Assembly: GCF_019320115.1 (NCBI RefSeq)
Contig: NC_089593.1
Span: forward strand, 33,436,536-33,500,535
DNA length: 64,000 nt
Origin: Miscanthus floridulus
Lineage: Eukaryota > Streptophyta > Magnoliopsida > Poales > Poaceae
Direction of reading: 5' to 3'
Both the position numbers and the translations under genes were made by a program. The notes under the pieces are model-generated. The model was not told where the DNA came from, did no database searches, and saw only the letters and a program-made list of their open reading frames with translations. Below, in pieces: positions 46,867 to 58,191 of the stretch (position 1 is the first letter of the stretch; every line of letters starts with the position of its first letter).

Positions 46867-47310
46867 CGTGCATGACGCGGGAGCTTCTGGACATCACCAC
46901 CAAGTATGCCACCAGCGAGGAGGCAGTCCGGGTCAACTTCAGTGGCAAAGCCAAGGCTACTAGTCACCTCAGCAGAGGCGTTGGCAGTGACGACCCCACC
47001 TCGTCCCTAGCGACACCATGATAGGAGGAACAAGGACCGAAATTGCCGTGGGGAGGAGATGGTGGCCGCGGCCGACCATGCCATCAGACCTCAGTCCTGT
47101 GGGTGAGACGCACACCTAGAGCACTTCGAGAAGGCGCTCAAGGCCCCCTGCCTGTTCCAAGCAGGGGCAGGCAAAGCACCTCCTCAAGGACTACACTACC
47201 ATGAAGGGCTACATCCATGGCACCCTTGGCTAGTAGGGCAAGGCCTGAAAAGACTACCCTGAAGGCCAGCAGCCTAGCGGGAGGTGTCCTAGGAGTACCT
47301 AGTTTTATAT
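46867..47310 (+). pseudogene. gag: gag of Tat-type element, third segment
   Basis: Continues with TRELLDITTKYATSEEAVRV and NFSGKAKATSHLS, motifs that follow the capsid in Tat-type gag, then a region corresponding to the nucleocapsid-proximal part (LKDY-like, 47190-47210) in another frame. Similarity fades near 47300. Protease, RT and the 3' LTR are absent, so the element is truncated here. Confidence 0.6.
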
Positions 47311-47926
47311 CAAACACAAGGAAATGAGTGTGAGAATAACCAAATCTAACTTAACCCAACTTCACAATCAAGGCTATATAATAGGAGCGTAGAAGAGATT
47401 GCTAAGGTCTTCTAGTTCTAACTTTGGTAAGCTTTGTCTTCTATTGTTTGATTCTGGGAATATTAGTAGAGAAAACCCAAGCAGAGTATGTTTCCTATAG
47501 TAACAAGGTCCTGCTAGGCCTACTAACGAGAGATTGACTATAAAGGATTCAACGAGGCTATAAGAGTCACCCTCGCGAGCTACCACCAATCCGAAAAGTA
47601 GGGTACATCCATGAGTAACCGAGTCTAAGCACCATGCTTACACAACGAATACTACTTTAACCTAGGAGCTACAAGGATTAAAGTACTCAAAAGAGAGTTG
47701 CAAACCTAAAGAACAATATGAACAAGATGCTTACTTGAATTAGAAGTCAATTACCTAGAGAAATCTCAAAATCAAGCTTAAGAAGAACTTGATTCCACCA
47801 GAGTACAAGCCATAGAGAGAGCACCGACAGGCTGGGACTCCTCTTAAACTCTTTCCTCTCACTCTATCTCTCTATCTCTAATGCAAGACTAGATCCTATC
47901 GAGGACTAATCATCTCTTGATTGCTA
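47311..47926. other. Unassigned DNA left of element B
   Basis: No gene or repeat boundary recognised. Removal of element B would join it to 62922 onward. Confidence 0.4.
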
Positions 47927-47931
47927 GCTTT
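47927..47931. repeat. Left target duplication (GCTTT) of element B
   Basis: gcttt precedes the LTR and recurs at 62917-62921. Confidence 0.92.
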
Positions 47932-50900
47932 TGTAACACCCCTGGTGTTTAGCTTCCACATTTGCACTGCATTTCATGAACATGAGCATCATGCATCCCT
48001 TCGTGAACTTATAGCACATGAAACATAATTTTGAAACATGGCAACGTGTTGTATATTTCATGTGTGTTGTTCTGTTATGAAATATAAAGTGTGCAACACT
48101 TAAGTGCAACATGTGCCACTCACTTAGTGAAACAAGATTAGTTAATACTATGCAACAAGATCATGAAACATGTGAAACATGACTATGAAACAAATGTAAC
48201 ATTTCATGTGTTCTTCATTGTTTCAGTACATACCTTGATTGACTCTTGTGTGACCAATGCATGGGATGGCTAGAAATGCTTGTAAGTAACTTAGTTACAC
48301 ATAGAATGTCTTTTGGAACATTGTTCATGTTGGTCACTTTGACTAATTAGGTTTCCAAGTCATGGTTTGACCAAATTTGACCCCTGAACCCTTTTGTTTG
48401 ACTGTTTAGAAAGTGTGGCTTAGGATGTTTGCATGTCTGAGCAACCTAAAACAAAGTTGTAGCAAATTTAATAAGGAACAAACTTTGTTTAGAAGCCAAG
48501 TCATGAAAAAGTGCACAACATGCTCCAAAAGGACCCACAAGTCAGATTTGAGGTTGGATTCAACACTTAGAAAATTTCTAAGTATGAAAACTGAGTTTCA
48601 GTTTCATGTACCCTAGTTGAGAGCTCTGTAGTCTGCAAACCAAGCCGAACCAGCTCGAGCTCCAATTGTGAAAGTTGTAGACCACATGTAGATCTCCATC
48701 TTTGTTAACTAAGACATGAGCTAGATCAACACGGGTTAGAAGTTAATCACCACCAAATATCGCCTGTCAGTCGGTTCATTGGGCTGCTGAATCAAAAACT
48801 TCAGACCGGTCATGGCCGACCGGCAATAGAAGACGGCCGCCGCGTGGCCGCCACGCGCTCAACTTGGCCTGACCGTGCCGTGTGCTGGCCAGATTGAAAT
48901 GGACGATGCCCTACTGCCTCTCCACTTGACTGCACGCGCTCTGCCTCCTTCATTTCTCCAGCTCACAGCAGCAGTCGAAGCGCAGCCGTCGCCATTGCCG
49001 CCGGGAGCTCCGTCGAGCCCCCGCGCGCTCGCCGCCACGTCTCACCTCGCTCCGTCTCACCCACCGCTTCCCCGACATCTCCTCTACCTCGTCCACCCTC
49101 TGGTAGAGCCTCTCGAGCTGAGTTGATGGTATAATCGCTGGACCCGCCGCCGCCATGACTTGACCTCACCGGAGATCGAGCTCACCGCGGCTGACGCACT
49201 AGAAGTTTCCCCTTTCCCCTTTATGTTCTCGGATAGCTTCGCCGTGAAACCATGTAGCTCATACCGTGCTTGGGTGGGGCAATGTAGGCTCGCCGTCGCC
49301 GGAGTTCCACCGTGGCCTTGCCGCCGTCCGCCGTGCGCGTCGCCGCTATAGGTTGAGGCCAGTAGAGACCAAACCCTAGGCACCAACGGGTCCGCCTCGT
49401 CGTGGTGAGCACGACGGTGGCCTTGGTCTCACCGGAGACCTCACCGCCGACGAGCTACGCTGCCTTCCGCACGTCAGCAGCCGCCTCCCCTGCTTCGCTG
49501 TCGCTGACCAAGTGGGTCCGGCTGACGGCCGGGTCCCACACGTCAGTGACTGAGTTTGTGAAGATAGTTCAAAAATTCCAGTTTTTAGTGCTGTTTTGTA
49601 AATTTTGTAACTCCTAATTAGTAGATCCAAATTGAGTACTTACAATTTTGTTAGACTCACAGTTAGGTCTAGTATTTAAGAAAAATATGTCTTGAACACA
49701 TTATGTAGAAATTTTGGATGAATTAAATAGGAACTTGAAAAGTGTTTTTGAATGCATGCAAACTTGTTTAAATCATATCTTGAGTTTCTTTGATCCAAAA
49801 ATTATGAAATTTTGTGGGTAAGCTAGTCTTGTATAGTAGAAGCTCTGGTTAAAATTTGAGAGTCATTGCATGTGTAGTTTTTGAGTTATAGATTTTCCTT
49901 TTATCATTGGTAGATACTTGGGTGAATTTTAGTAAATTATTTATGAATCCTATGGCCATGAAACTTGGTGGGTAGTATCTTGGTACCTTATAGATGCTAG
50001 GAAAAATATGAAATCTGTTGCTTGACACTTTTCACTAGGGTTTCCTAATTATGCCATTTTAAGCCATTCTGCCTTACCATTTTTGTGTAGGCTGTTGTAC
50101 TTACTAAAATGGTGTGAAATTTTTATGGTAGTCTACTTAGGGTATGTAGTGTCTACTGTAATTTTTGTAGAATTAATGGGGCAGTTTTCATATATGTTTA
50201 CTATTTCCCCTAATTAATTAAATAAATTAAGAAATGTATTAAAAGAAATGTTTTGGTGATGGACACCCTACTTTCTGGTGTTCTTGTGATATGTGTCATA
50301 TGTCAGTAAAGTTGGTTTTGTCCAATTAAGTGTTTATATCATAAGTTAATAATTATTTGTTTGCATCATGTCCCTCTGGACAGATCTGGGGACTTTGGAA
50401 AGTTCCCCATGATATTTTGGTTTTCTGTGAATGAGATGAATACAAGAGTTGTAGATAAATTAGGTAGCTAGCTCCTGTCAAAATTTGAGGGCATTTGGCC
50501 CAGTAGTTTAGAAACTACAGCTGTTTAAAGTTAGGTTGCAGTTTTTGCTTATTCTCTGCCTTGTGAGGATAGACCTTTGTTGATCGATGAGTTCGACCTG
50601 GTAAAGGTTTGAATCATGCTTTGAGGTCTGAAAATGTATTGTAGACAATTTTATAAGTTTTCCAGATTGTCTTGTTGCATATCATTTGGATTTATAAATC
50701 TCCAGTTATGGCTAGTTTACTGCACCGCTACATAGTATTCATCTTGCTGAAATACAATTGCTTGAGTGTATGTGGTTGCAATGTTCTCGTTGATTGTTTA
50801 GGGGTTAGCCTAACTTGAGAATATGCTTAGGTGCAGGTGCTAGGTCATTAACTGAAGATGAGCAATTATACATTAGGTTGTATAAACTTGGTAAGTAAAG

Positions 50901-51018
50901 TGATTGAATAAGGCTTTAGTTGGAATATGCAAACTACAGCGAACATGTGCATTCCCGAGCATCCCTGACATTCGTTCATGTGCATCCATGATATTTATCT
51001 TGCGCATTCATGCAATAG

Positions 51019-51209
51019 GTGTGCCGGAGGGAGTGACGTTGCTGGAGTTCGAGGGAGCCAACCAGGAGGAGGAACCCGAGGTGCAGGAAGCCGACGAAGC
51101 AGTCGCCGCGGAGGAATTGCCCGAGTGCCCTGACCACCAGCCTTCCTCGTTCCTGAAAGGCAAGCCCTCGGAGCATACTAAGCCTCCTATGTTTTCAAAA
51201 ATACATTGA
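51019..51209 (+). other. LTR-internal acidic small ORF of element B
   Basis: An acceptor-like tgcaatag precedes GVPEGVTLLEFEGANQ. An E-rich middle, then LPECPDHQPSSFLKGKP and PPMFSKIH with stop at 51207-51209 follow. The frame is open upstream to 50904, but the conserved part begins at the AG. The 3' LTR copy (61277-61467) is broken by single-base insertions near 61284 and 61381. Counterparts exist in the solo LTR and, more weakly, in element A. Product unknown; no transmembrane or catalytic motif. Confidence 0.45.
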
Positions 51210-52188
51210 GTATCTTTTATTGTTGATGATGCATTAAGTATAGGAATTGGTTGGAACCAATTGCTGCATTATATATCCTTCCTTGTCCAGATATCGCACT
51301 AGAATCCTATTTAAGTCCAGGACGGGTTAAATGCTTAGCCATGCTTAGTGCGGTAGAAGTCAGGCTGATTTCCTGTCACCTGTGAGCTTTAGGATGAGGT
51401 GGATCACGGTTGGCTATATTTGCTATCGTGGAAAAGAACCATGTGAATAATGAATTAAGACCGGGCGGGGTCTTGTGTAGGTTTGAACATAGTGACTCCG
51501 TCTGAGTCGTTTAAGGACCGATACGCTGTACGTTCTCATATCATGTTGAACGCAGCCTAACACTTAGCTGGCCGGATAAGTCGTTCCGACCGCGAAGCCT
51601 AGTAGCTCGATTCAGGCCGGGAACACGAGCAGTGGCGGCACTCTAGAGGTAGTAAGGATGTGCGAAGAGCCATTGGCATAAGTCCAAGGCGGGTTAGAGT
51701 CCCGAACAACCTTGGCAGAGTGGTTCTCTGAGAATGCCAATCTGTTCGGACCCACGACTCCTGAATTGTACCAAAGGTGACTTGTTGCGACCCTAACGGG
51801 GGAAGCAGGGTTTGTGTTTAGGAATACCCCTCCAGCTAGATAGGAATCGATTCGAATCGCCGTCTCTCCCGGATAGTGAGAACTTGACTGAGCAGCGGCA
51901 ACGTAGATTCAATTAACTTAACGATATGGTTAAATGGATGATGATAAGGTTGCCACAATGAATACCTGATATGGTTATTAATGTTTGCACCCTAATAAAA
52001 TGATTGCTTAGTACAGGTGCTAATATAGATGACAGGTTAATGGCTAAAAAGTTACTGCTAGTTCAGGTTAAGAGTTGATCATTATTACTTATGCTTTTCT
52101 GCAAAAAGAAAGTGTCAGCCAGCTCCACTACATTAAGCTATGCATAATCCTTGGTGTCATTTGTTTGGTTTTCGATGGGTAAGTCTAG

Positions 52189-52232
52189 CTGAGTACATTC
52201 CCGTACTCAGGGTTTATTCCCTCTTGTTGCAG
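52189..52232 (+). promoter_or_regulatory. Hairpin and acceptor-like site in LTR B
   Basis: An 8-bp perfect stem CTGAGTAC/GTACTCAG around attccc, then ctcttgttgcag ending at 52232. gtaagtctag immediately upstream looks like a donor, but a 54-base intron would be shorter than plants normally splice. The 3' LTR copy (62450-62471) has a change in each arm. Confidence 0.5.
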
Positions 52233-52656
52233 ATGACCTTCTATATCAGGGATTCTGCAAGTATTGTCTCCACCCGGCGGGTGATGAGGACTAGATCATG
52301 GGCACGATCTCCTTTCTCTTATCTGAATGCTTTTGCGGTCTGTGATCAGCAAACCAGTATGTGTATTTGAACTCGGTGTGTGAGTTAAACTATTTGCTTC
52401 CGCATGTTTACAAGACTTGTTTTGTAATAACAATGACTCTGTGATGATGTAACCTATTTGCGAACATATGCGAAATGTTGTAACGTACGATATGTTATGT
52501 TGAATTACTGTGATCTTGGTTATATGCAAGTTGGTTTGAAATCCTTCGAGATTTCGGTTGACTACCGGGTTTATATGGGCTCAAGTTCGAGAATTTGATC
52601 GTTTCGGCGATTGTTTTTGTACTTGTGCTCTTATAAATTGGTCGGTCCGCGACAGC

Positions 52657-52668
52657 TGGTATCAGAGC
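52657..52668 (+). promoter_or_regulatory. Primer binding site of element B
   Basis: TGGTATCAGAGC two bases after the LTR end; initiator-Met tRNA type. Confidence 0.9.
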
Positions 52669-53784
52669 TAGATTCAACATTAAACATGTCTTACGGCTAT
52701 TTAAAACAAAAAGCTTTTGTTGTTAAAATGGTTTTCAAACTTATAGTTATATATAAGTGTTCAAAAATCAAAATTTTTAAGGTATACTGGTGATCACATC
52801 CCTTATAGCCCACTTAAGGACTTCTAGGTGGCTTATATATAATTACTAACTTGGGGGAATTGATTGTCTCTATTTCGTCGTCCATGTGGCGTGATATTGC
52901 ATGGATACCATTCGTTTGAATGGTAATATATGGATCAATTGCCTCTACGCTAAGGTAAGAGTGAGTTGTGAGAGCATGACCATCCAACCGTCGGTCTAGG
53001 GGAGAGCTAGTTGTGGTTACTGGAGTATTTATATGTTGCATACATGTATATATGAAAGTACTTAATTGTGGGTACATTTCTTGGGTAGTTTGGGATGCCG
53101 AAGTATATATATCAGGGGGATATATATATGGAAAGTATCTTAGTACTGCTTGTGTAATTAGCATTATATCTTGTTGGGTTGGGCTGCAATGAAGTTTTTT
53201 CTGCAGGTATGCTAACAACGCACCATGTAGATCGACTAGTTACCGCTAATTGAGAGAACGTATGTATGCCACCGTATATTCCGCTAAAGCTTAAATTTTC
53301 TTAGGTTTGTGAGGACGTACGGAACGAGCATGCATCATATTCACTCATGACATTCATATTGCATTACTCCCTCCCTTATAATTGCTTATCCCAAGTATAA
53401 AGTGAAATCTCTCGGCAAGAAGTTAGAAGGAGAGGAATACCCAGAAGAAGTCCAAGGTGTCTCCAATGTGGACAGTAATCACTTCGACGAGTGGTTCGTT
53501 AGCAAGTCTCACGAATTAAGCTTTTGCAGTCATACTGGTAATGTATTTTAATTCGCTCCCTTCAGGATGCGTAACGTTGGTGAAGTTTAAAACTTGTCAT
53601 GTTGGAATGCATTGTGTATGGCGCTAGTAATCTACTTGATGATGTGGTGATTGGAGAATGAATTATTGCCTCTGTTTATTGTATGAAGTTTTCATTCTTG
53701 TCAGTAAATACAGTTTGGCACGATTATGTTGTTCCTCTCTAATGTGCTGACATCATCAATAATTACTGGTTGCGCATTGTGCAG
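52669..53784 (+). other. Leader of element B with one coding-like stretch
   Basis: 1.1 kb between primer site and gag. Mostly AT-rich. At 53351-53551 there is a 66-codon stop-free stretch without ATG containing KSLGKKLEGEEYPEE and NHFDEWFVSKSHEL, which looks protein-like and has no match I recognise. No coiled-coil orf0 like that of element A. Confidence 0.5.
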
Positions 53785-54840
53785 ATGCCTCGTACTCGTT
53801 CCACCGGTGCGAGTGATGATGATCTTCCGCCATCACCACCCACACCCATAGAACTTATAGCAATGCTTGCGGAAGGACAGCGCACTATGGCCGAGGCCCT
53901 CCGTACGATTGCGAATCGTGATGGCCGTGGTCCACGCCAAGGACCAGGATCCAAATCAATACAGTGATTTCAAGGATTTCCTTGACATGAAACCCCCAAT
54001 CTTCAAGGAGGCTGAGGAGCCTCTACAAGCTGATGAGTGGTTGAATACTCTCGAGCAGAAGTTCCGTCTGCTCCGCTTGACTGAGGTGCTAAAAACTGAG
54101 TACGCATTGCACCAACTTCATGGGCCTGCTGGCATCTGGTGGAGTCATCATTGGTCCACTATGCCTGCTAATGCCCAAATCACTTGGGATCAGTTCAAGT
54201 CTGCTTTCAGGGGAAATTACATTCCTCCGGGTCTTATGGCGATCAAACATATAGAGTTCATGAAGCTGACTCAGGGAAGCAAGAGCCTGAACGAATACCT
54301 GCAAGCTTTCAACAACCTTGCAAGGTATGCTACCGAGTTTGTGGACACAGATGCCAAGAAGATTGCAAGCTTCAAGCGGGGACTTAGCCCCAAACTGATG
54401 AAGACCATGGGAAATTGCAAGTGTGCTTATTTTAATGAGTTTGTGAGTGATGCTTTATCGCAAGAGAACAACAATGCTGTATATGCGGCTTCGAAAAGTC
54501 GTAAGAGGACCTATGAGGCGGGTGCCTCATAATCTAAGGCTCCCGTTGCACAAAGGACTTCATTCCGTCCTCCAGCATCAGCCGCCAAGTTTCACCCACC
54601 GCAGAAAAAGAATCCCATCAAGACTGGGTTTCGCAAGGCATTTACAGTTGCTCTTCCCAAGGGCACTACCAGTCAGGGCAGTTCCAGGGCTCCACCAAGC
54701 AACATGCCATGCTGGAACTGCAACAAGACAGGCCACTGGGCAAGGGAATGCCCTTACCCTAAGAAGAATAATTACCAGGGTGGCCAGTCAAGGACAAGTG
54801 AACCACACTAATATTACTGAAGATTCCTTCAGGAGAGGTA
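53785..54840 (+). pseudogene. gag: gag of element B
   Basis: ATG at 53785 gives MPRTRSTGASDDDLPP. A frameshift near 53940 leads to DFLDMKPPIFKEAEEPLQAD and the capsid region (GIWWSHHWSTMPANAQITW) to a TAA at 54530-54532 (CAA expected). Beyond it, in the same frame, the CCHC knuckle CWNCNKTGHWAREC lies at 54710-54751. The family is the same as element A gag, roughly 300 residues. It is not functional as it stands. Confidence 0.82.
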
Positions 54841-56640
54841 GTGACTGCCGGTAAGTTTCTGATTGACCAACACCCCGCAGTTGTACTATTTGATTTAGGT
54901 GCTTCGCATTCCTTCATTAGTCCATCATTTGCATCCAAGTTTATGTAGAAAACATATACTGTTGAGGGTGAGGGTTATTATATAAGGGCTGCCAGTGGTA
55001 TTATCCCAACCAAGCTGGTAGTTGGGGATGTACAATTTGTGATAGAGGGGCGAAGTTATCAGGTTGATCTGGTAATTTTACCGGGGCTAGGTATCGATGT
55101 GATATTGGGAATGAACTGGATGAGTCGTCATGGAGTGCTTATCGATACATCGACTAGGGTAGTTATGCTCAGAGATCCTAGCAATCAGGAGGGTTTTCTA
55201 GTACAGTTACCTAGGGACATCAATCTTTCTTGCATGACCAATGCGGTGCACGCAAAGTCTCTGGCAGATATCCCTGTCGTGTGTGACTTTCTGGATGTTT
55301 TCCCCGATGATTTGCCTAGATTGCCCCCTGGATCGAGAAGTAGAATTCAAGATAGAGTTGCTTCCTGGTACAGCTCCCATCTCTAGAAGGCCATATAGAA
55401 TGCCTCCTAATGAACTAGCCGAACTTAAGACCCAGTTGAATGAACTTGCTAAAGAAAGGCCTTATCCGCCCTAGTTCATCTCCTGTGGGGGTGCCCAGCC
55501 ATCTTTGTGAAGAAGAAGGATCAATCTCTACGCATGTGTGTAGATTATAGACCCTTGAATGCAGTTACAATCAAGAATAAGTACCCTCTGCCACGCATAG
55601 ATATCTTATTTGATCAGTTGTCTAAGGCAAAAGTCTTTTCCAAGATTGATTTGAGATCTGGGTATCATCAAATCAAAATTCGGCCTGAGGATGTCCCAAA
55701 AACTGCATTCTCTACAAGATATGGTCTATATGAGTACCTGGTTATGTCTTTTGGATTGACCAATGCCCCTGCACATTTTATGTATCTGATGAATTCAGTG
55801 TTTATGCCCGAGTTGGACAAATTTGTGGTGGTATTTATAGATGACATCCTGGTCTATTCTGAGGATGAAGAAGATCATGTTGAACATTTGCGAGTGGTTC
55901 TTACTAGATTGCGAGAACACCATCTGTATGCAAAGTTCAGCAAATGTGAATTTTGGCTTCGTGAGGTACCTTTTCTTGGACACGTGTTGTCCGATGGTGG
56001 AATTATGGTTGATCCCACCAAGGTGCAAGAAGTATTGAACTAGGAAGGCTCCTATCCTCGGTGCACGAGGTTCGGAGTTTTCTAGGGTTGGCTGGCTATT
56101 ATCGTCGCTTCATCCCTGGATTTCTCTAAAATAGCCAAGCCTATGACTCGATTGCTGCAAAAAGACATGAAGTTTGTCTGGACTCCTGAGTGTGATGCGG
56201 CTTTCCATACCCTGCGAACTCTTCTAACATCGGCTCCGGTTTTGGCGCAACCGGATATCGAGAAACCTTTTGATGTATTCTGTGATGCATCAGGTATTGG
56301 GTTAGGAGGTGTTCTTATGCAAGAGGGTAGAGTCATCGCTTATACCTCTCGCCAACTTCAGGAAGCATGAAGTGAATTATCCAACGCATGACTTGGAACT
56401 CGCTGTAGTTGTTCATGCTTTGAAGGCCTAGAGACATTATCTACTTGGCAATGGGTGCAACATCTACACTGATCATAAAAGTCTCAAGTACATCTTCACT
56501 CAACCAGAGTTAAATATGCGTTAGAGAAGATGGCTCGAGTTGATCAAGGATTATAACCTTCAAGTGCACTATCACCCTGGTCAAGGCAAACAGTCGCCAC
56601 GGATGCCTTAAGCAGAAAGTCTCATTGCCACTCAGTTGAT
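54841..56640 (+). pseudogene. pol: pol of element B, protease-RT-RNase H part
   Basis: Protease has DLGAS (54892-54900) where DSGAS is expected: TCA changed to TTA removes the active-site Ser. A TAG at 54946 (CAG expected) follows. After frameshifts near 55328, 55465 and 55490, RT is open from 55507 with [10 protein letters not shown] and FIDDIL (Asp pair 55840-55845). A TAG at 56041 (TGG expected) and frameshifts lead to RNase H ([18 protein letters not shown]) with TAG at 56429 (TGG expected) and 56522 (CAG expected). Confidence 0.85.
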
Positions 56641-58191
56641 TGAGAGTGATGTCCATTTGTCAAAGCTCCTTCATCCTGCAGTCCTGCACAACATCACTAT
56701 CAGTTGTACTCTACAGAGTCGAATTATCGAGCTACAGAAGACAGATGCAGGTGTGTTTCACATCAAGCGCAAGATGAAAGAGCAAGAAACCAAACATTTT
56801 CGAGTAGATGAGGAAGGCGTGTTATGGTTCAAGGATAGGTTGGTAGTTCCGAAGGATAGAGAGCTTAGAAATCAAATCATATCCGAAGCTCATTCCTCTA
56901 AACTATCTATTCATCCTGGTAGTAGTAAAATGTATCATGATTTAAAGCCTCGATTTTGGTGGACCAAAATGAAGAAAGAGATAGCCGCTTATGTGGCTAG
57001 GTGTGACACTTGTTGTCGGGTCAAGGCGGTACACATGAAAGCTAGATTACTTCAGCCACTCTCTATTCCAGGTTGGAAATGGGAAGAGATAAGTATGGAT
57101 TTTATAGTTGGACTCCCTACCACTCAGAGGAATTTTAACTCAATTTGGGTAATTGTGGACCGACTGACCAAGTCGGCACACTTCATTCCGGTCCGCATAG
57201 ACTTTCATCCAACCGACTATGCGGAGTTGTACTTCAACCAGATAGTCCGACTTCATGGGATCCCTCGTACTATTGTCTCAGATAGAGGACCACAGTTCAC
57301 TGCTCGCTTTTGGGAGCACTTACATGGATTATTAGGGACTAAGCTCGTAAGAAGTTCTGCCTATCATCCGCAAACCAATGGGCAAACTGAACGGGTGAAT
57401 CAAATCTTAGAAGATATGTTGAGAGCTTATGTCATCTCGGCTAAGGGCTCATGGGAAAAATGGTTACCCCTAGCTGAATTCTCGTACAATAATAGTTATC
57501 AAGAGAGCATAAAGATGGCACCGTTTGAAGCTTTGTATGGCCGGAAGTGTAGAACCCCGTTGAACTGGGTAGAAGCCGGTGAAAGGAGATATTATGGAAT
57601 CGATTTCGTTCAAGAAGCTGAAGAACAAGTCCGTACTATCCAAACCCACATGGCCGCAGCTCAAGCTAGGCAGAAAAGTTATGCTAATCGACGTAGGAAA
57701 CCTATTGAGTTCGAAGTTGGAGTACTTCGTTTATCTAAAAGTCTCACCTATGAAGAGTGTCCAACGCTTTGGTGTGAAGCGAAAGCTTGCGCCGAGATAT
57801 GTTGGTCCGTTTGAAATCATTGGACAAAGTGGTAAAGTGGCGTACAAGATTCAATTACCTCCTGAGATGAGTGCTATCTTCAATGTCTTTCATGTATCCC
57901 AATTGAAGAAATGTCTTCGCGTCCCTGAAGAGAGAGTTCCATTGGGGGATATCGAGTTAAAATCAGATTTGACCTTTGAAGAAAAGCCAGTTCGAGTGAT
58001 TGACACTCGTGAGCGAGTGACTCAGAGTCGGGTAGTAAAGTTCTACAAAGTCATGTGGAGCAATCAGGGTAGTGAACGCGATGCAACGTGGGAAAGGGAA
58101 GATTATTTAAGGGATGGTTATAAGGAATTCTATCAACAATGGTACGCTTTTCAAATCTCGGGACGAGATTTTTATAAGGGGGGAGGGTTGT
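56641..58191 (+). pseudogene. pol: pol of element B, integrase and chromodomain
   Basis: A 393-codon frame (56636-57814) holds the HHCC finger (SIHPGSSKMYHD...CDTCCRVKA) and a complete DDE triad (SMDFIVGLP, VSDRGPQF, TERVNQ). A frameshift near 57720 leads to YLKVSPMKSVQRFGVK, VFHVSQLKKCLRVPEE and the chromodomain (VVKFYKVMWSNQGSERDATW) ending at 58191-58193, which overlaps the start of the 3' LTR. The chromodomain is thought to target chromoviruses to marked chromatin. Apart from that frameshift this is the best preserved coding part of B. Confidence 0.87.
58176..58187 (+). promoter_or_regulatory. Polypurine tract of element B
   Basis: aaggggggaggg, one base before the 3' LTR. Confidence 0.85.

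Larger units (their letters stand above)
47932..52654 (+). repeat. 5' LTR of element B
   Basis: 4,723 bp, tgtaacacccctgg to ggtccgcgaca. Holds an open acidic frame at 51019-51209 and the hairpin block at 52189-52232. Other open frames at 48875-49630 sit in a GC-rich, probably promoter-proximal, segment on both strands and are not called. Confidence 0.92.

Noticed and set aside
48875..49630. Overlapping frames on both strands repeated at 59067-59672
   Set aside because: Both are the GC-rich segment of the two LTRs of element B; frame differs between strands and small indels shift it between copies.
52180..52232. A 54-base intron from gtaagtctag to ttgttgcag in the LTR
   Set aside because: Shorter than plant introns normally are; the acceptor may be used with a more distant donor, so only the acceptor-like site is reported.
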